Counted from the stretch's first letter, positions 1 through 8,768 are shown. The stretch is 64,000 nt of DNA from an uncultured Clostridia bacterium (GCA_944386165.1 CALXAA010000007.1:1-64000); one strand, 5' to 3'. Notes: generated from the sequence alone by a model not told the origin. Translations and numbers: made by a program.

Positions 1-60
1 GGGATGTTAATTAGTCTTAAAAAACTTTTTATTAAGGTATTATAATATTGATTTTTTCTT
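1..60 (-). repeat. Copy of a dispersed 3'-end element
   Basis: This stretch lies just downstream of the stop codon of the ZIP gene. It shares GGGATGTT, a CTTAA...CTTTTTATT segment and the 13-mer GGTATTATAATAT (36-48) with the stretch downstream of the permease gene at 13552-13600, where the 13-mer is at 13586-13598. Related elements containing GGATGT follow two other minus-strand genes near 6310 and 7124. The role is unknown; a position right after stop codons fits a transcript-end element. Confidence 0.5.
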
Positions 61-95
61 TTTGTTAAATTCTAGTTTCTTTACTTGTCATTATT

Positions 96-803
96 CTATC
101 CAAGTGCAACATCTAATATCATCATTATAACAAAACCTATTGCTACACCAATCGTTCCAATATTAGAATGTTCTCCTGCTTGAGATTCAGGGATTAATTC
201 TTCGACCACAACATAGATCATTGCTCCTGCTGCAAAAGAAAGTAAATAAGGTAATATATGTGTTACAATACTTGTAAGCAAAATAGTTATAATAGCTCCT
301 ATTGGCTCAACAACACCTGATAATGTTCCGTATAAAAATGCTTTTGGTTTTGAAATTCCTTCATTTTTTAATGGCATTGATATTATTGCTCCTTCTGGAA
401 AGTTTTGTATTGCTATTCCTATTGATAATGCAAATGCTCCAGCTAATGTTATTGTTGTATTTTGAGCTAATACTCCTGAAAACACAACGCCAACTGCCAT
501 ACCTTCTGGAATATTGTGAAGTGTTACAGCTAATATCATCATTGTAGTATTTTTTAACTTTGCTTTTATTCCTTCTGGCTTTTTTGAGTTTAAATGTAAA
601 TGTGGTATAAGACTATCTAAAACTAATAAAAATGTAATACCTAATAAAAAACCTATTGAGGCTGGAATCCAGGAAATTTTCCCCTGTTCTTCTGCCATTT
701 CTATTGACGGTGTTATAAGCGACCAAATAGAAGCTGCTATCATTACTCCAGAAGCAAAACCTAATAATAGTTTTTGAACTTTTGGATTTATTTTATCTTT
801 CAT
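96..803 (-). CDS. ZIP-family (ZupT/GufA-like) divalent metal transporter, main ORF
   Basis: This 235-residue membrane protein imports zinc or related divalent metals across the cytoplasmic membrane. It has several hydrophobic helices and the two ZIP metal-site motifs HNIPEG (about residues 96-101) and QNFPEG (about 133-138), followed by VEPIGA. Family members usually begin with one more helix. That helix is encoded immediately upstream in another frame (874-800), so this ORF is the C-terminal 90% of a frame-disrupted gene. Its ATG overlaps the upstream stop as ATGA, so it could also be made by coupled re-initiation. It lies 24 bases after an ABC exporter gene and is probably co-transcribed with it. 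Confidence 0.85.
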   Translation of the reverse strand: MKDKINPKVQKLLLGFASGVMIAASIWSLITPSIEMAEEQGKISWIPASIGFLLGITFLLVLDSLIPHLHLNSKKPEGIKAKLKNTTMMILAVTLHNIPEGMAVGVVFSGVLAQNTTITLAGAFALSIGIAIQNFPEGAIISMPLKNEGISKPKAFLYGTLSGVVEPIGAIITILLTSIVTHILPYLLSFAAGAMIYVVVEELIPESQAGEHSNIGTIGVAIGFVIMMILDVALG

Positions 804-874
804 AAAAAAACCATTGCTGAACCTAATGTAGTACCCAAAAAAGGGATTAACAATCCTACTAAGACATTTTCCAT
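800..874 (-). other. 24-codon upstream ORF of the ZIP gene, ending at a slippery heptamer
   Basis: An ATG at 874, with GGAGG at 886-882 seven bases upstream, opens a 24-codon ORF encoding a glycine-rich hydrophobic helix, the expected N-terminus of a GufA-type ZIP protein. It ends in GTT TTT TTA TGA. The last sense codons form T TTT TTA (809-803), the U UUU UUA type of -1 slippery site. A -1 shift there enters the 235-residue ORF directly at its ATG and gives a full-length transporter. One missing T in a T8 run would look the same. Confidence 0.7.
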
Positions 875-897
875 TGCATTTCCTCCATTTTAAATAA

Positions 898-2631
898 CTA
901 ATCTAAGTTCCATTCCAAAGATTCTTGTTGTTTTTGAACCATATCTTTAAAAATACTATCTTTTTCCAATAATTCTTTTGGATTTCCTTGTTCTTTTACT
1001 ACACCATCCTTTAATAAAACAATTTTATCTGCGTTTGTAACTGTTCTCATTCTATGAGCGATAATTAAAACAGTTTTATTCTTTACTAATTTTGATATTG
1101 CTTCTTGTATTTCTGTTTCATTTTCTGCATCCAAAGAGGCTGTTGCTTCATCTAATAAAATAACTGGAGAATCTTTTAATATAGCTCTTGCAATAGAAAT
1201 TCTTTGTCTTTCTCCTCCTGATAAATTGCAGCCGTTTTCTCCAATATAAGTATTATATCCATCTGGTAGTTTACTTATAAATTCATCACATTTAGCTTGT
1301 TTAGCTGCTTTTATTACTTCATTATCTGTTGCACCTTTTTTTCCTATTCTGATATTTTCCATTACGGTATTATCAAACAATGTTACATCCTGAAATACTA
1401 TTGAGTAATTATTTAATAATGTTTCTGGATCAACTTTAGAAATATCTATACCTCCTAAAGTTATTTTTCCTTTTGTTGCATCCCAAAATCTAGCACATAA
1501 TTTCGATATAGTTGTTTTTCCTCCACCTGATGGACCAACTAAAGCAGTTACTTCTCCTTGTTTAGCTGTAAATGATACATCTTTAAAAACTGTATCTCCT
1601 TTATTGTATTCAAACTCTACATTTTTAAATTCTATATCATATCCATTCGTTTTCAACTTTTTGCTTCCTTCTTGTAGAGGATAATCATAAAATTCATTCA
1701 TTCTTTCAATATTTAACCTTGAGGAAATTATTGCAGCTAAATTGACTAATGTATTATTCATAGGTTCATATATTCTTGAAACAACTAATAAAAACATAAA
1801 GAATGTTAATACTGTTATTTGATTATTTAGTAATAAATATGAACCAACTAATGCAACTGTTCCTATTCCAAATTTTAATAATAATGATGAACTAATGACA
1901 AATATTGCTACACCTAATTCAGCAAATATGTTTTTCTTTTCTACTTTTTTTATCTTTTTTGTTAAACCTTCTAAATATCTATCTTCACTATTTGTTGCTT
2001 TTAAATCTCTAACTGTTTCAATACATTCTTGTATTCCTTCCGTACAATCAATTACTGCTTCATTTTTCTTTCTTGTGAATATATTTTGTACTTTTCCTGA
2101 TGTTCCAACTATTATTAATGCTACTGGTAATACCCATAACGCAGCTAAAGCCATTCTCCAATCGAAAAAGAATAAATTTACTGCTATAATACAAGTAGAA
2201 ATAATTGAGCCATAAAATTGAGGCATTATATGAGAAAAATTATGCTCTATTCTTTCGCAATCTGTAAGTAACACACTTGTTAAATCTGATAAATCTCTTT
2301 TTCCAAAGAAAGATAATGGTAATTTTCTTAATCTTTCAGCTAGTGATATTCTTCTTTTTCCACTTTCAATATAGGTACTAAAAAAAGTTGCATTATATTG
2401 AAAATAATTACTCACATAAATTAATACTAATATTCCTATAATTCCAAATCCATAAATATAGTAGTGTGAAACTGGTATTATTCCATTTAATAAATCACTT
2501 ACTAATAAATATAGTAAACCAACTGGTATCATTAAAATTAAATTTGTTATAGTACAGCTTATTGTAGCTTTCACGAAGTCTTTTGCTCCTTGTTCTGTCA
2601 AAGCATATTTTTTCATTAATCTTTCTATCAT
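898..2631 (-). CDS. ABC transporter, fused membrane and ATPase domains (second of pair)
   Basis: This is a 577-residue half-transporter with six predicted membrane helices in the first 300 residues, then an ATPase domain. Visible motifs are Walker A GPSGGGKT (366-373), a Q-loop FQD (about 413-415), the signature LSGGERQR (470-477), Walker B VILLDEATASLD (490-501) and the H-loop IIAHR. It overlaps the upstream half-transporter by four bases (ATGA), so the two probably form a heterodimer. An AraC regulator upstream and a ZIP transporter downstream resemble YbtPQ/IrtAB-type siderophore importers built on the exporter fold. A drug exporter cannot be excluded. Confidence 0.85.
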   Translation of the reverse strand: MIERLMKKYALTEQGAKDFVKATISCTITNLILMIPVGLLYLLVSDLLNGIIPVSHYYIYGFGIIGILVLIYVSNYFQYNATFFSTYIESGKRRISLAERLRKLPLSFFGKRDLSDLTSVLLTDCERIEHNFSHIMPQFYGSIISTCIIAVNLFFFDWRMALAALWVLPVALIIVGTSGKVQNIFTRKKNEAVIDCTEGIQECIETVRDLKATNSEDRYLEGLTKKIKKVEKKNIFAELGVAIFVISSSLLLKFGIGTVALVGSYLLLNNQITVLTFFMFLLVVSRIYEPMNNTLVNLAAIISSRLNIERMNEFYDYPLQEGSKKLKTNGYDIEFKNVEFEYNKGDTVFKDVSFTAKQGEVTALVGPSGGGKTTISKLCARFWDATKGKITLGGIDISKVDPETLLNNYSIVFQDVTLFDNTVMENIRIGKKGATDNEVIKAAKQAKCDEFISKLPDGYNTYIGENGCNLSGGERQRISIARAILKDSPVILLDEATASLDAENETEIQEAISKLVKNKTVLIIAHRMRTVTNADKIVLLKDGVVKEQGNPKELLEKDSIFKDMVQKQQESLEWNLD

Positions 2632-4400
2632 ACATTTTCACCTACCTTCCAAGAAATTGAAGTCTGGTAATTATCCCACATCTCTTTATATAGACCATTC
2701 TTTTTTAATAATTCTTCGTGTTTTCCTTCTTCTTCTATCTTACCATTATTTAAAACATATATTTTGTCTACATTTCTTATGGTAGATAACCTATGTGCTA
2801 TCATAATTACTGTTTTATTTTTAGATAATTCTTCAAATGCTTTTTGTACCTGTATTTCATTTTCTGGATCAGCAAACGCTGTTGCTTCATCCAAAATAAC
2901 TACTTTTGAATCTTTTAACATTATTCTTGCTATATTTATTCTTTGTTCTTCTCCCCCAGATAAATATACTCCTTTTGTTCCAATTACTGTATCTATTCCA
3001 TTTGGTAATTTTTGTACTATATTATCACATTGTGCTAAATGTAATGCGTGTAAAACTTCTACTTTTGTAGCTTCTGGTTTTGCCATTTTTACATTTTCAT
3101 AAATACTTGTTTTTAATAATTTACTATTTTGAAATACAAAAGATATTGTGTTCATAAGTTCTTTCTTTTCTATATCTTTTACATTCACATTACCAATTAA
3201 AATTTTTCCACTATCTATATCATAAAATCTTGAAATAAGATTTGCGAGTGTTGACTTACCACTACCAGAAGGTCCAACTAATGCTACTGTTTGATTTGGC
3301 TTTATTTTTAAAGATATTCCATCAATAGCATTAGATTTGCTATTTTCATATTTGAATTTTACATTTTTTAATTCAATAGAATTATCTTTGATATTTACTT
3401 TATTTTCATTATTACTTAGTGGTTTAATATCTAAAATACTATGTATTCTCTGCAAACTATCAGCAACTAACATTTTATTTTCACTCATAAACATTACTTT
3501 ACTTAATGTTGTACTAATTACTGGAGTAAAAATAATATAGAATAATAGATTTAGGAAAAATGTTTGATCTATTGTTCCTCTACCTACTATTATTAAGGTA
3601 ACTGCTATTAGAAATGCAAATACACTATTTATAAAAGTTTGAAATTGTAGCATAGGCTTTCTTGCTTTTTTAGTGTATGATATACAAAAATTATCATAAT
3701 TATCAATAGAACTCTTAAATTTTTTAAATGTATATACACTCTGTCCAAAAGTTTTTACAACAGGCATACCTCTTACATACTCTACTGCTTGATTATTCAT
3801 ATCCTCCAATGAGTCTTGATAGCTTTTCATATCGTCTTGCATTGCTTTTCCAACCATTTTTGACATTGCTAAAAATCCCAAAACTGTTGGAATTAAACTT
3901 ACTAGCCCTAACTTCCAATCAAATATAAATAGTAAAACAATCATACATATTGGAGTTGCTATTGCTACTGACATATCAGGTAATTGATGAGCTAAATATG
4001 TTTCTGTTGCTCCAGTTGCTTCTGATACTATTTTTCTTAACTTTCCTGTGCCAATATCGTCAATTTTTCCGGTTGGCAATTTTGTTATGTGTTTTAATAA
4101 TTTTATTCTCATATTTGATGCAATTCTAAATGCAGACAAGTGTGAACACATTAGAGCAGAAAAATTTACAATCATTGCAAGTAAAGCAAATATAACCGCC
4201 ATCCAACCATTATGTATCATATTCGTTGCATCTGTGAAGTTAGGCATAACTTCTATGACCTCTTTTATGATAAGCCATATATAAATAAATGGTACTAATG
4301 CTAAAATTCCACTAATAGCACCTAAAACAAGTGATAAATATGTTAGTATTTTATACTTTCCAGCATAAGACATTAATTCTTTAAAATTATTGTTTTTCAA
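2628..4400 (-). CDS. ABC transporter, fused membrane and ATPase domains (first of pair)
   Basis: This 590-residue protein has an N-terminal six-helix domain and a C-terminal ATPase with GPSGSGKS, the signature LSGGEEQR, Walker B VVILDEATAFADPEN and the H-loop MIAHR. The sequence AFADPEN after Walker B, instead of the common SALD, is to my knowledge typical of the YbtQ/IrtB siderophore-transport branch. It is therefore the more informative of the two for substrate class. It forms an operon with the overlapping downstream half-transporter and probably with the AraC gene upstream. The gap to AraC holds nested inverted repeats that may regulate it. Confidence 0.85.
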   Translation of the reverse strand: MKNNNFKELMSYAGKYKILTYLSLVLGAISGILALVPFIYIWLIIKEVIEVMPNFTDATNMIHNGWMAVIFALLAMIVNFSALMCSHLSAFRIASNMRIKLLKHITKLPTGKIDDIGTGKLRKIVSEATGATETYLAHQLPDMSVAIATPICMIVLLFIFDWKLGLVSLIPTVLGFLAMSKMVGKAMQDDMKSYQDSLEDMNNQAVEYVRGMPVVKTFGQSVYTFKKFKSSIDNYDNFCISYTKKARKPMLQFQTFINSVFAFLIAVTLIIVGRGTIDQTFFLNLLFYIIFTPVISTTLSKVMFMSENKMLVADSLQRIHSILDIKPLSNNENKVNIKDNSIELKNVKFKYENSKSNAIDGISLKIKPNQTVALVGPSGSGKSTLANLISRFYDIDSGKILIGNVNVKDIEKKELMNTISFVFQNSKLLKTSIYENVKMAKPEATKVEVLHALHLAQCDNIVQKLPNGIDTVIGTKGVYLSGGEEQRINIARIMLKDSKVVILDEATAFADPENEIQVQKAFEELSKNKTVIMIAHRLSTIRNVDKIYVLNNGKIEEEGKHEELLKKNGLYKEMWDNYQTSISWKVGENV

Positions 4401-4418
4401 AACTCTCCCTTCTTTCTA

Positions 4419-4468
4419 ACACCTATTTTAATCACAAAAAATAGGTGTATTATTAAAATATCACCTAT
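4419..4468 (-). promoter_or_regulatory. Nested inverted repeats ahead of the ABC pair
   Basis: The 81-base gap between the AraC gene and the ABC genes carries three related arms: ACACCTATTTT (4419-4429), AAAATAGGTGT (4438-4448) and CACCTAT (4462-4468). The middle arm can pair with either neighbour, giving two mutually exclusive hairpins just upstream of the ABC ribosome site. They could be a DNA operator for the AraC-type regulator or an RNA attenuator; reading alone cannot separate these. Confidence 0.45.
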
Positions 4469-4481
4469 CTTTATATAACTT

Positions 4482-5468
4482 TTATTGTTTTATTTCTACC
4501 CCAAACAGTCTTTGATGCTCCAAATGGACTTTTTGTTTTTTATATTCTGTTGGTGTGCATCCCATTTTGTCTTTAAATACTTTTGCAAATTTGCTACTAT
4601 TATCATATCCTACTATTCCTGCAATTTCACTAATACTTTTGTCTGTTTCTTCTAATAAATGTAATGCTCTATGTATTTTATAATCTTTTAAATATGTATA
4701 AATTGGTTCTCCATATATTTCTTTAAAATATATTTTAAGTGGTGTTGTTCCTATATTATATTTTTTAGAAAGCATCTCTATTGTTATTTTTTTATCTAAA
4801 TTTGAAATTAACTCATTGTGTATTTTTTTTATTTTATCTACCTGTTCTTTTTCTATATATCTTTTTTTCTTATTTTCATTATTGATTGGAATGGCTGTAA
4901 ATACCAATAACAATTCCAATACTTTTATTTGTGCATATAATTTATTTTCATCTGGATTTATATAATATAGTTCATCAAATATATGGATCATTTCTTTTAT
5001 TGGTTTTAAAATTACTCCCATTTCATTATTCAGTAATATATTTTTTAATTCTTTTATATTGTTTATTATCGGTTTAAATATTTCAGGAATATTTTTTTCA
5101 AATTCATCTATATCAATTAAAATTTCAGTTCCTTCATAATAACCTTTTGTAAAAATAGATTTTAATCTTTGTATTTTATTGATGTTAGCTGCAATTTCAC
5201 CTTCTCCTAAAAAAAGTAATTTATCTTCTGGCATAGTACATTCAAATACTCCTCTTTTACAGTAATTAATTTCAACATATTCTCTTTCTATATCATTTCT
5301 GCTTGTTGGAGAAATATTTGTATTAAACTTATTATATATTAAATCCAATCCAGGAAATATATGATAAAAGGTCATTTGGCTCAATTCTTTTCCATCATAC
5401 ATAGTAAATATACTTTTGTATTCATCACTATATTTCATTTGCATCTGTTCTGGATATATTTCTTTCAT
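4482..5468 (-). CDS. AraC-family transcriptional regulator
   Basis: This is a 328-residue DNA-binding regulator. The last 100 residues form the paired helix-turn-helix of AraC/XylS proteins, including SISEIAGIVGYDNSSKFAKV and FKDKMGCTPTEYKK. The N-terminal 220 residues resemble PchR-like effector domains but are not clearly assignable. ATG 5468 is preferred because AGGAG (5479-5475) lies six bases upstream; the ATG at 5474 abuts that site. It stands directly before two half-ABC transporters and probably controls them in response to their ligand. Only 16 bases separate it from gpmA upstream. Confidence 0.85.
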   Translation of the reverse strand: MKEIYPEQMQMKYSDEYKSIFTMYDGKELSQMTFYHIFPGLDLIYNKFNTNISPTSRNDIEREYVEINYCKRGVFECTMPEDKLLFLGEGEIAANINKIQRLKSIFTKGYYEGTEILIDIDEFEKNIPEIFKPIINNIKELKNILLNNEMGVILKPIKEMIHIFDELYYINPDENKLYAQIKVLELLLVFTAIPINNENKKKRYIEKEQVDKIKKIHNELISNLDKKITIEMLSKKYNIGTTPLKIYFKEIYGEPIYTYLKDYKIHRALHLLEETDKSISEIAGIVGYDNSSKFAKVFKDKMGCTPTEYKKQKVHLEHQRLFGVEIKQ

Positions 5469-5484
5469 TTTCATCTCCTACAAC

Positions 5485-6183
5485 TTATTTATTTTCTTTT
5501 AAATAATAATGTGTAATTGGTTTTAAATTATCATCTAACTCATAGCAAATTGGATTTCCTGTTTGTAATTCTAATTTTATAATATCTTCATCACTTATAT
5601 TGTCTAAATATTTAATTAGCCCTCTTAAACTATTTCCATGTGCTGCTATAATTACTCTCTTTCCTTTTTCTATTTCAGGTTTAATATCTGTATTCCAATA
5701 TTCTAAAACTCTTTTTATAGTGTCTAACAAGTTTTCTGTTTTAGGTAATTCATTTTCTGTTAAACCTTTATATTTGGGATCATTGCCTGGATACCTTTCA
5801 TCTGTTACCTCTAATTCTGGTGGTCTTACATTTGTACTTCTTCTCCATAATAATACTTGTTCAGCTCCATACTTTTCTCTTGTTTCATCTTTATTTAGTC
5901 CTTGTAATGCCCCATAATGTCTTTCATTCAACTTCCAACTTCTTTTAATTTCTATATTTTCTTCTCCCATTTCTTTTAATATATAGTCTAAAGTGTCTTC
6001 CGCTCTTTTTAAAACTGATGTAAAAGCAATATCAAAATGAAAATCTTTTTCTTTTAATATTCTTCCAGCCTCTTTTGCTTCTTCAATACCATTTTCTGAT
6101 AATGGTACATCAGTCCATCCAGTAAATTTATTTTCTAAATTCCACGCACTTTGTCCGTGTCTTACTAAAACTAATTTAATCAT
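5485..6183 (-). CDS. gpmA: 2,3-bisphosphoglycerate-dependent phosphoglycerate mutase
   Basis: The product interconverts 3- and 2-phosphoglycerate in glycolysis. It has 232 residues, the usual length of the cofactor-dependent enzyme. The phosphohistidine motif [10 protein letters not shown] is at the N-terminus, with [25 protein letters not shown] and the second catalytic histidine in [11 protein letters not shown] 6183 has GGAGG (6196-6192) eight bases upstream, so the TTG two codons earlier is not needed. It is a housekeeping gene placed directly before the AraC/ABC cluster. Confidence 0.96.
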   Translation of the reverse strand: MIKLVLVRHGQSAWNLENKFTGWTDVPLSENGIEEAKEAGRILKEKDFHFDIAFTSVLKRAEDTLDYILKEMGEENIEIKRSWKLNERHYGALQGLNKDETREKYGAEQVLLWRRSTNVRPPELEVTDERYPGNDPKYKGLTENELPKTENLLDTIKRVLEYWNTDIKPEIEKGKRVIIAAHGNSLRGLIKYLDNISDEDIIKLELQTGNPICYELDDNLKPITHYYLKENK

Positions 6184-6271
6184 AAACAATACCTCCTATA
6201 ACTTTTTTATTTTTTCTAACTAAAATATTATCATAATTAAATTCTTTTTTCAAATTTATTTAGAAGCTAAA

Positions 6272-6354
6272 AGAGAATCACTATTTCTAATGATTCTCTC
6301 TCGAAAATAAAAGGGGATGTTTTGTGTGCTAATTGCTTCATCTACAATTAGCAC
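6272..6354 (-). repeat. Dispersed 3'-end element with two hairpins (terminator-like)
   Basis: Immediately after the stop of the membrane-protein gene come a hairpin GTGCTAATTG/CAATTAGCAC (6326-6335 with 6345-6354), the conserved GGGGATGTTTTGTG (6313-6326 on the plus strand), and a second hairpin AGAGAATCA/TGATTCTCT (6272-6280 with 6291-6299) followed on the minus strand by TTTT. The first hairpin recurs with one loop change at 7131-7161, and the conserved core recurs at 13552. It probably acts as a terminator or 3'-end stabiliser. Confidence 0.65.
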
Positions 6355-6358
6355 TATA

Positions 6359-7033
6359 CTAATTTACGGTTTTTGCATTTGAATATATTTGCTCTAACTT
6401 TTCATCTGGATAATATTCATCAAAAAAATTATCTATATATCCATTAGCTGCAATATTATTTTTTCTTTCTAATTGCCTTGATCCAGCCATACCTGACATT
6501 ACTATATCAAATGTTATAAACAATACTAAAAAAGCTGTTATAAATCTAAAATTTGTATTTTTACACCATTCATTTAAGTTACAAATAAGTGGTAATATAA
6601 ATCTTACAAAAAGAACTCCACCTACTCCCCAATATAAACAATGTAATAAACTTGTTCTTCCATGTATATTAAATAATAAATTGCTATAATCCCAAGATAT
6701 TGTTCCAAACCAAGTTTCTTGTAAATAAGAAAATAGATATTCTACTATTCCTCCAAGTAACATTGTTATAAAAAATATTTTAATGTAGCTTTTCTTTTTT
6801 ATGTTTGATATAACTAAATAATAAGCGACAAGACCTACTCCATATACTTGTATGAACGGTCCAAATAATAACCCCTGTCTTGATACAAAATGTCCGTTTT
6901 GTACTAAACCAACAATCATTTCTAAACCATAGCCTATTATACTACCTATTAAAAATATCCAAAATATTTTTGTTAGTTTTTGTATAATACTTTCTTTATC
7001 TACTATCATAATTGAATTGCTTGTTTCTTCCAT
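6359..7033 (-). CDS. CmpB-type putative ABC-transporter type IV membrane protein
   Basis: This is a 224-residue membrane protein with about five hydrophobic helices. It contains GYGLEMIVGL, SRQGLLFGPFIQVYG, GGIVEYLFSYLQE and WDYS, the pattern of the Firmicutes family annotated as putative ABC-transporter type IV (PF06541). The biochemical role is not established. The acidic C-terminal tail ends in tyrosine-rich sequence. A GGAG lies one base before the ATG and a better AGGAG lies about 14 bases before, so the start is slightly uncertain. A copy of the dispersed 3' element follows its stop. Confidence 0.7.
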   Translation of the reverse strand: MEETSNSIMIVDKESIIQKLTKIFWIFLIGSIIGYGLEMIVGLVQNGHFVSRQGLLFGPFIQVYGVGLVAYYLVISNIKKKSYIKIFFITMLLGGIVEYLFSYLQETWFGTISWDYSNLLFNIHGRTSLLHCLYWGVGGVLFVRFILPLICNLNEWCKNTNFRFITAFLVLFITFDIVMSGMAGSRQLERKNNIAANGYIDNFFDEYYPDEKLEQIYSNAKTVN

Positions 7034-7130
7034 ACTCCAATTTTTTCTCCTCTTTATCTATTATAAATTACAATTCTTATGATTCTTTTTATTAATTCTT
7101 AATTTTTTATAAATTTTACTAGAGGATGTC

Positions 7131-7161
7131 TGTGCTAATTGCTTCAACTACAATTAGCACA
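7131..7161 (-). terminator. Hairpin repeat at the 3' end of the transglycosylase gene
   Basis: The inverted repeat TGTGCTAATTG/CAATTAGCACA (7131-7141 with 7151-7161, nine-base loop) begins seven bases after the stop codon. Stem and loop match the hairpin at 6326-6354 except for one loop base, and a GGATGT core follows (7124-7129). No strong T tract follows, so it is either a weak terminator or a 3'-end RNA element. Confidence 0.55.
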
Positions 7162-7167
7162 GCTATT

Positions 7168-7866
7168 CTATTCTGCTTGTTTTAATATTTCATTTGCTTC
7201 ATCTTCTGTTAAAAATTTATTTTCTATCATCTTTTCCATCACTTGCCTTTGTCTTTGTTTTGCTAAATCTGGATTTTTAGTTGGTGCATAAACTGATGGT
7301 GCATTTGGAATACCTGCAAGTAATATACATTCATAGTCAGTCATTTCGTCTAATTCTTTATTAAAGTACCCCCTGCAAGCCTCTTTTACTGTATAATAGC
7401 CATCTCCAAAGAAAATGTTATTAACATACAATTCAAATATATCTTCTTTTGAGTAATGTGATTCTATGTTCCAAGCCATAAATACTTCAGCAATTTTTCT
7501 TTCCATTTTCTTTTCTTGTGTAAAGTACATATTTTTTGCTAATTGTTGTGTTATTGTACTTCCACCTTCTACATAAGACATTGCTTTTATATCATTTATT
7601 GCTGCTCTACCTATTGCGATTATATCTATTCCATTATGCTTATAAAATCTTTTATCTTCTACACTTATTACTGCATTTACATACATTTGTGGTAATTCTG
7701 AAAACTCTGCATAATTTTCTTTTGACCTAATTTCTTCTACTTTTTCTTCAAGAGGCATATTTTCTATTGCTTCTTTATACATATTATAGCCATTACCAAT
7801 AAATAATAGTGCTATACTCATTCCAATTAGTAACAAGAAAATTAATACTTTTAATATTTTTTTCAT
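7168..7866 (-). CDS. Monofunctional peptidoglycan glycosyltransferase (GT51)
   Basis: The enzyme polymerises lipid II into glycan strands at the outer face of the membrane. It has 232 residues: one N-terminal membrane anchor (residues 4-24), then a single GT51 domain. All five family motifs are visible: EDKRFYKHNGID with the catalytic glutamate, GGSTITQQLAKN, RKIAEVFMAWNIE, LYVNNIFFGDGYY with the second glutamate region upstream, and LLAGIPNAPSVYAP. There is no transpeptidase domain, so it is MtgA-like rather than a class A PBP. GAGGTGG precedes the ATG. It sits beside a cell-envelope defence module. Confidence 0.93.
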   Translation of the reverse strand: MKKILKVLIFLLLIGMSIALLFIGNGYNMYKEAIENMPLEEKVEEIRSKENYAEFSELPQMYVNAVISVEDKRFYKHNGIDIIAIGRAAINDIKAMSYVEGGSTITQQLAKNMYFTQEKKMERKIAEVFMAWNIESHYSKEDIFELYVNNIFFGDGYYTVKEACRGYFNKELDEMTDYECILLAGIPNAPSVYAPTKNPDLAKQRQRQVMEKMIENKFLTEDEANEILKQAE

Positions 7867-7903
7867 CTTTTACCACCTCATTTCTTTTTACATTTATTTT
7901 TTC

Positions 7904-8260
7904 TTATCCTTCTACATTCATTGCTGTTTTAACATCTTCTGGTAATTCACTTTCTTGTACTTCTTTCCAATTTACAACTCCACGAATTTGCATTACTTCT
8001 AATTCCAAATAGGCATCTTCTCTTAATTCTCTACTTGTTTTAAATTTGATTTCTTTTTCTTTTCCATTTTTGTTATATGCTGTTAATGTATATTCGTACT
8101 TCATACCTCCTGATTCGGTAATTTCTTGTATTTTTGTATTGTCTATTTGTGTATAATATAATTCTTTATGTATTACTAAAAAGTAGTATGCTCCAACCAT
8201 TAAAGCTATCACTATAATTACTGCTATTATCATTGGTAATTTTTCTTTAAAACTTTCCAT
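7904..8260 (-). CDS. yxeA: YxeA-family (DUF1093) membrane-anchored protein
   Basis: This 118-residue protein has one N-terminal membrane helix and a small extracellular domain containing YYTQID, YEYTLTAYNKNGKEK and RGVVNWKEVQ, typical of the YxeA family. Such genes often accompany Bce-type transporters, as here; their biochemical role is unsettled. ATG 8260 is chosen because GGAGG (8273-8269) lies eight bases upstream; the TTG at 8266 would be only two bases away. It is the last gene of the Bce cluster. Confidence 0.8.
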   Translation of the reverse strand: MESFKEKLPMIIAVIIVIALMVGAYYFLVIHKELYYTQIDNTKIQEITESGGMKYEYTLTAYNKNGKEKEIKFKTSRELREDAYLELEVMQIRGVVNWKEVQESELPEDVKTAMNVEG

Positions 8261-8272
8261 TTTCAATACCTC

Positions 8273-8764
8273 CTACTCTGATACTATATCAATATTTCCA
8301 GTAAAGTTATTGGTTTTTATTATTAAATAATAACTTTTTTCTTTGACATCAATAGTTTTCTCTATTTCTCCAGTATCATTTATTAAAATTTGATTTTCAG
8401 TTCCTAGTTTGTTTATAATTTCTATATCTCCATTTTGTTTATCTACTTTTATTTTAAGTTTTATTGTATTTCCATTTTCTCTATTTAAAGCAGTACCACC
8501 AAATATAGTTTCTTCCTTTGTTGTATTATTGTAGTTTGCTTTGTATGTTCCAACATATTCATCAATTCCAAATGTTCTTTCTCCTTGTATTTTGTTATCG
8601 CTTGTAATTCCTAAACTCGAAACATCTTGTAAAAAGTTATTATAAGTATTCATAGCACTATCTTTTGAAACTGTACTATTCGTAAAAATGCTTGTAAAAA
8701 AACTAGCTCCTAAAATTATTAGTCCAACTATAAATACTATAATTAATTTAAAGAAACCGAACAT
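8273..8764 (-). CDS. Membrane-anchored extracellular protein of the Bce cluster
   Basis: This 163-residue protein is not a family I can name. It has an N-terminal hydrophobic anchor (about residues 4-28) and an outward domain rich in short beta-like segments, ending IKTNNFTGNIDIVSE, similar in style to the beta-helical repeats of DUF4097-type proteins. GAGGAGG lies eight bases before the ATG. It lies four bases downstream of the FtsX-type permease gene and 12 bases upstream of yxeA, so it is probably co-transcribed. A role as an accessory sensor or resistance protein is inferred from position only. Confidence 0.75.
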   Translation of the reverse strand: MFGFFKLIIVFIVGLIILGASFFTSIFTNSTVSKDSAMNTYNNFLQDVSSLGITSDNKIQGERTFGIDEYVGTYKANYNNTTKEETIFGGTALNRENGNTIKLKIKVDKQNGDIEIINKLGTENQILINDTGEIEKTIDVKEKSYYLIIKTNNFTGNIDIVSE

Positions 8765-8768
8765 AGCT

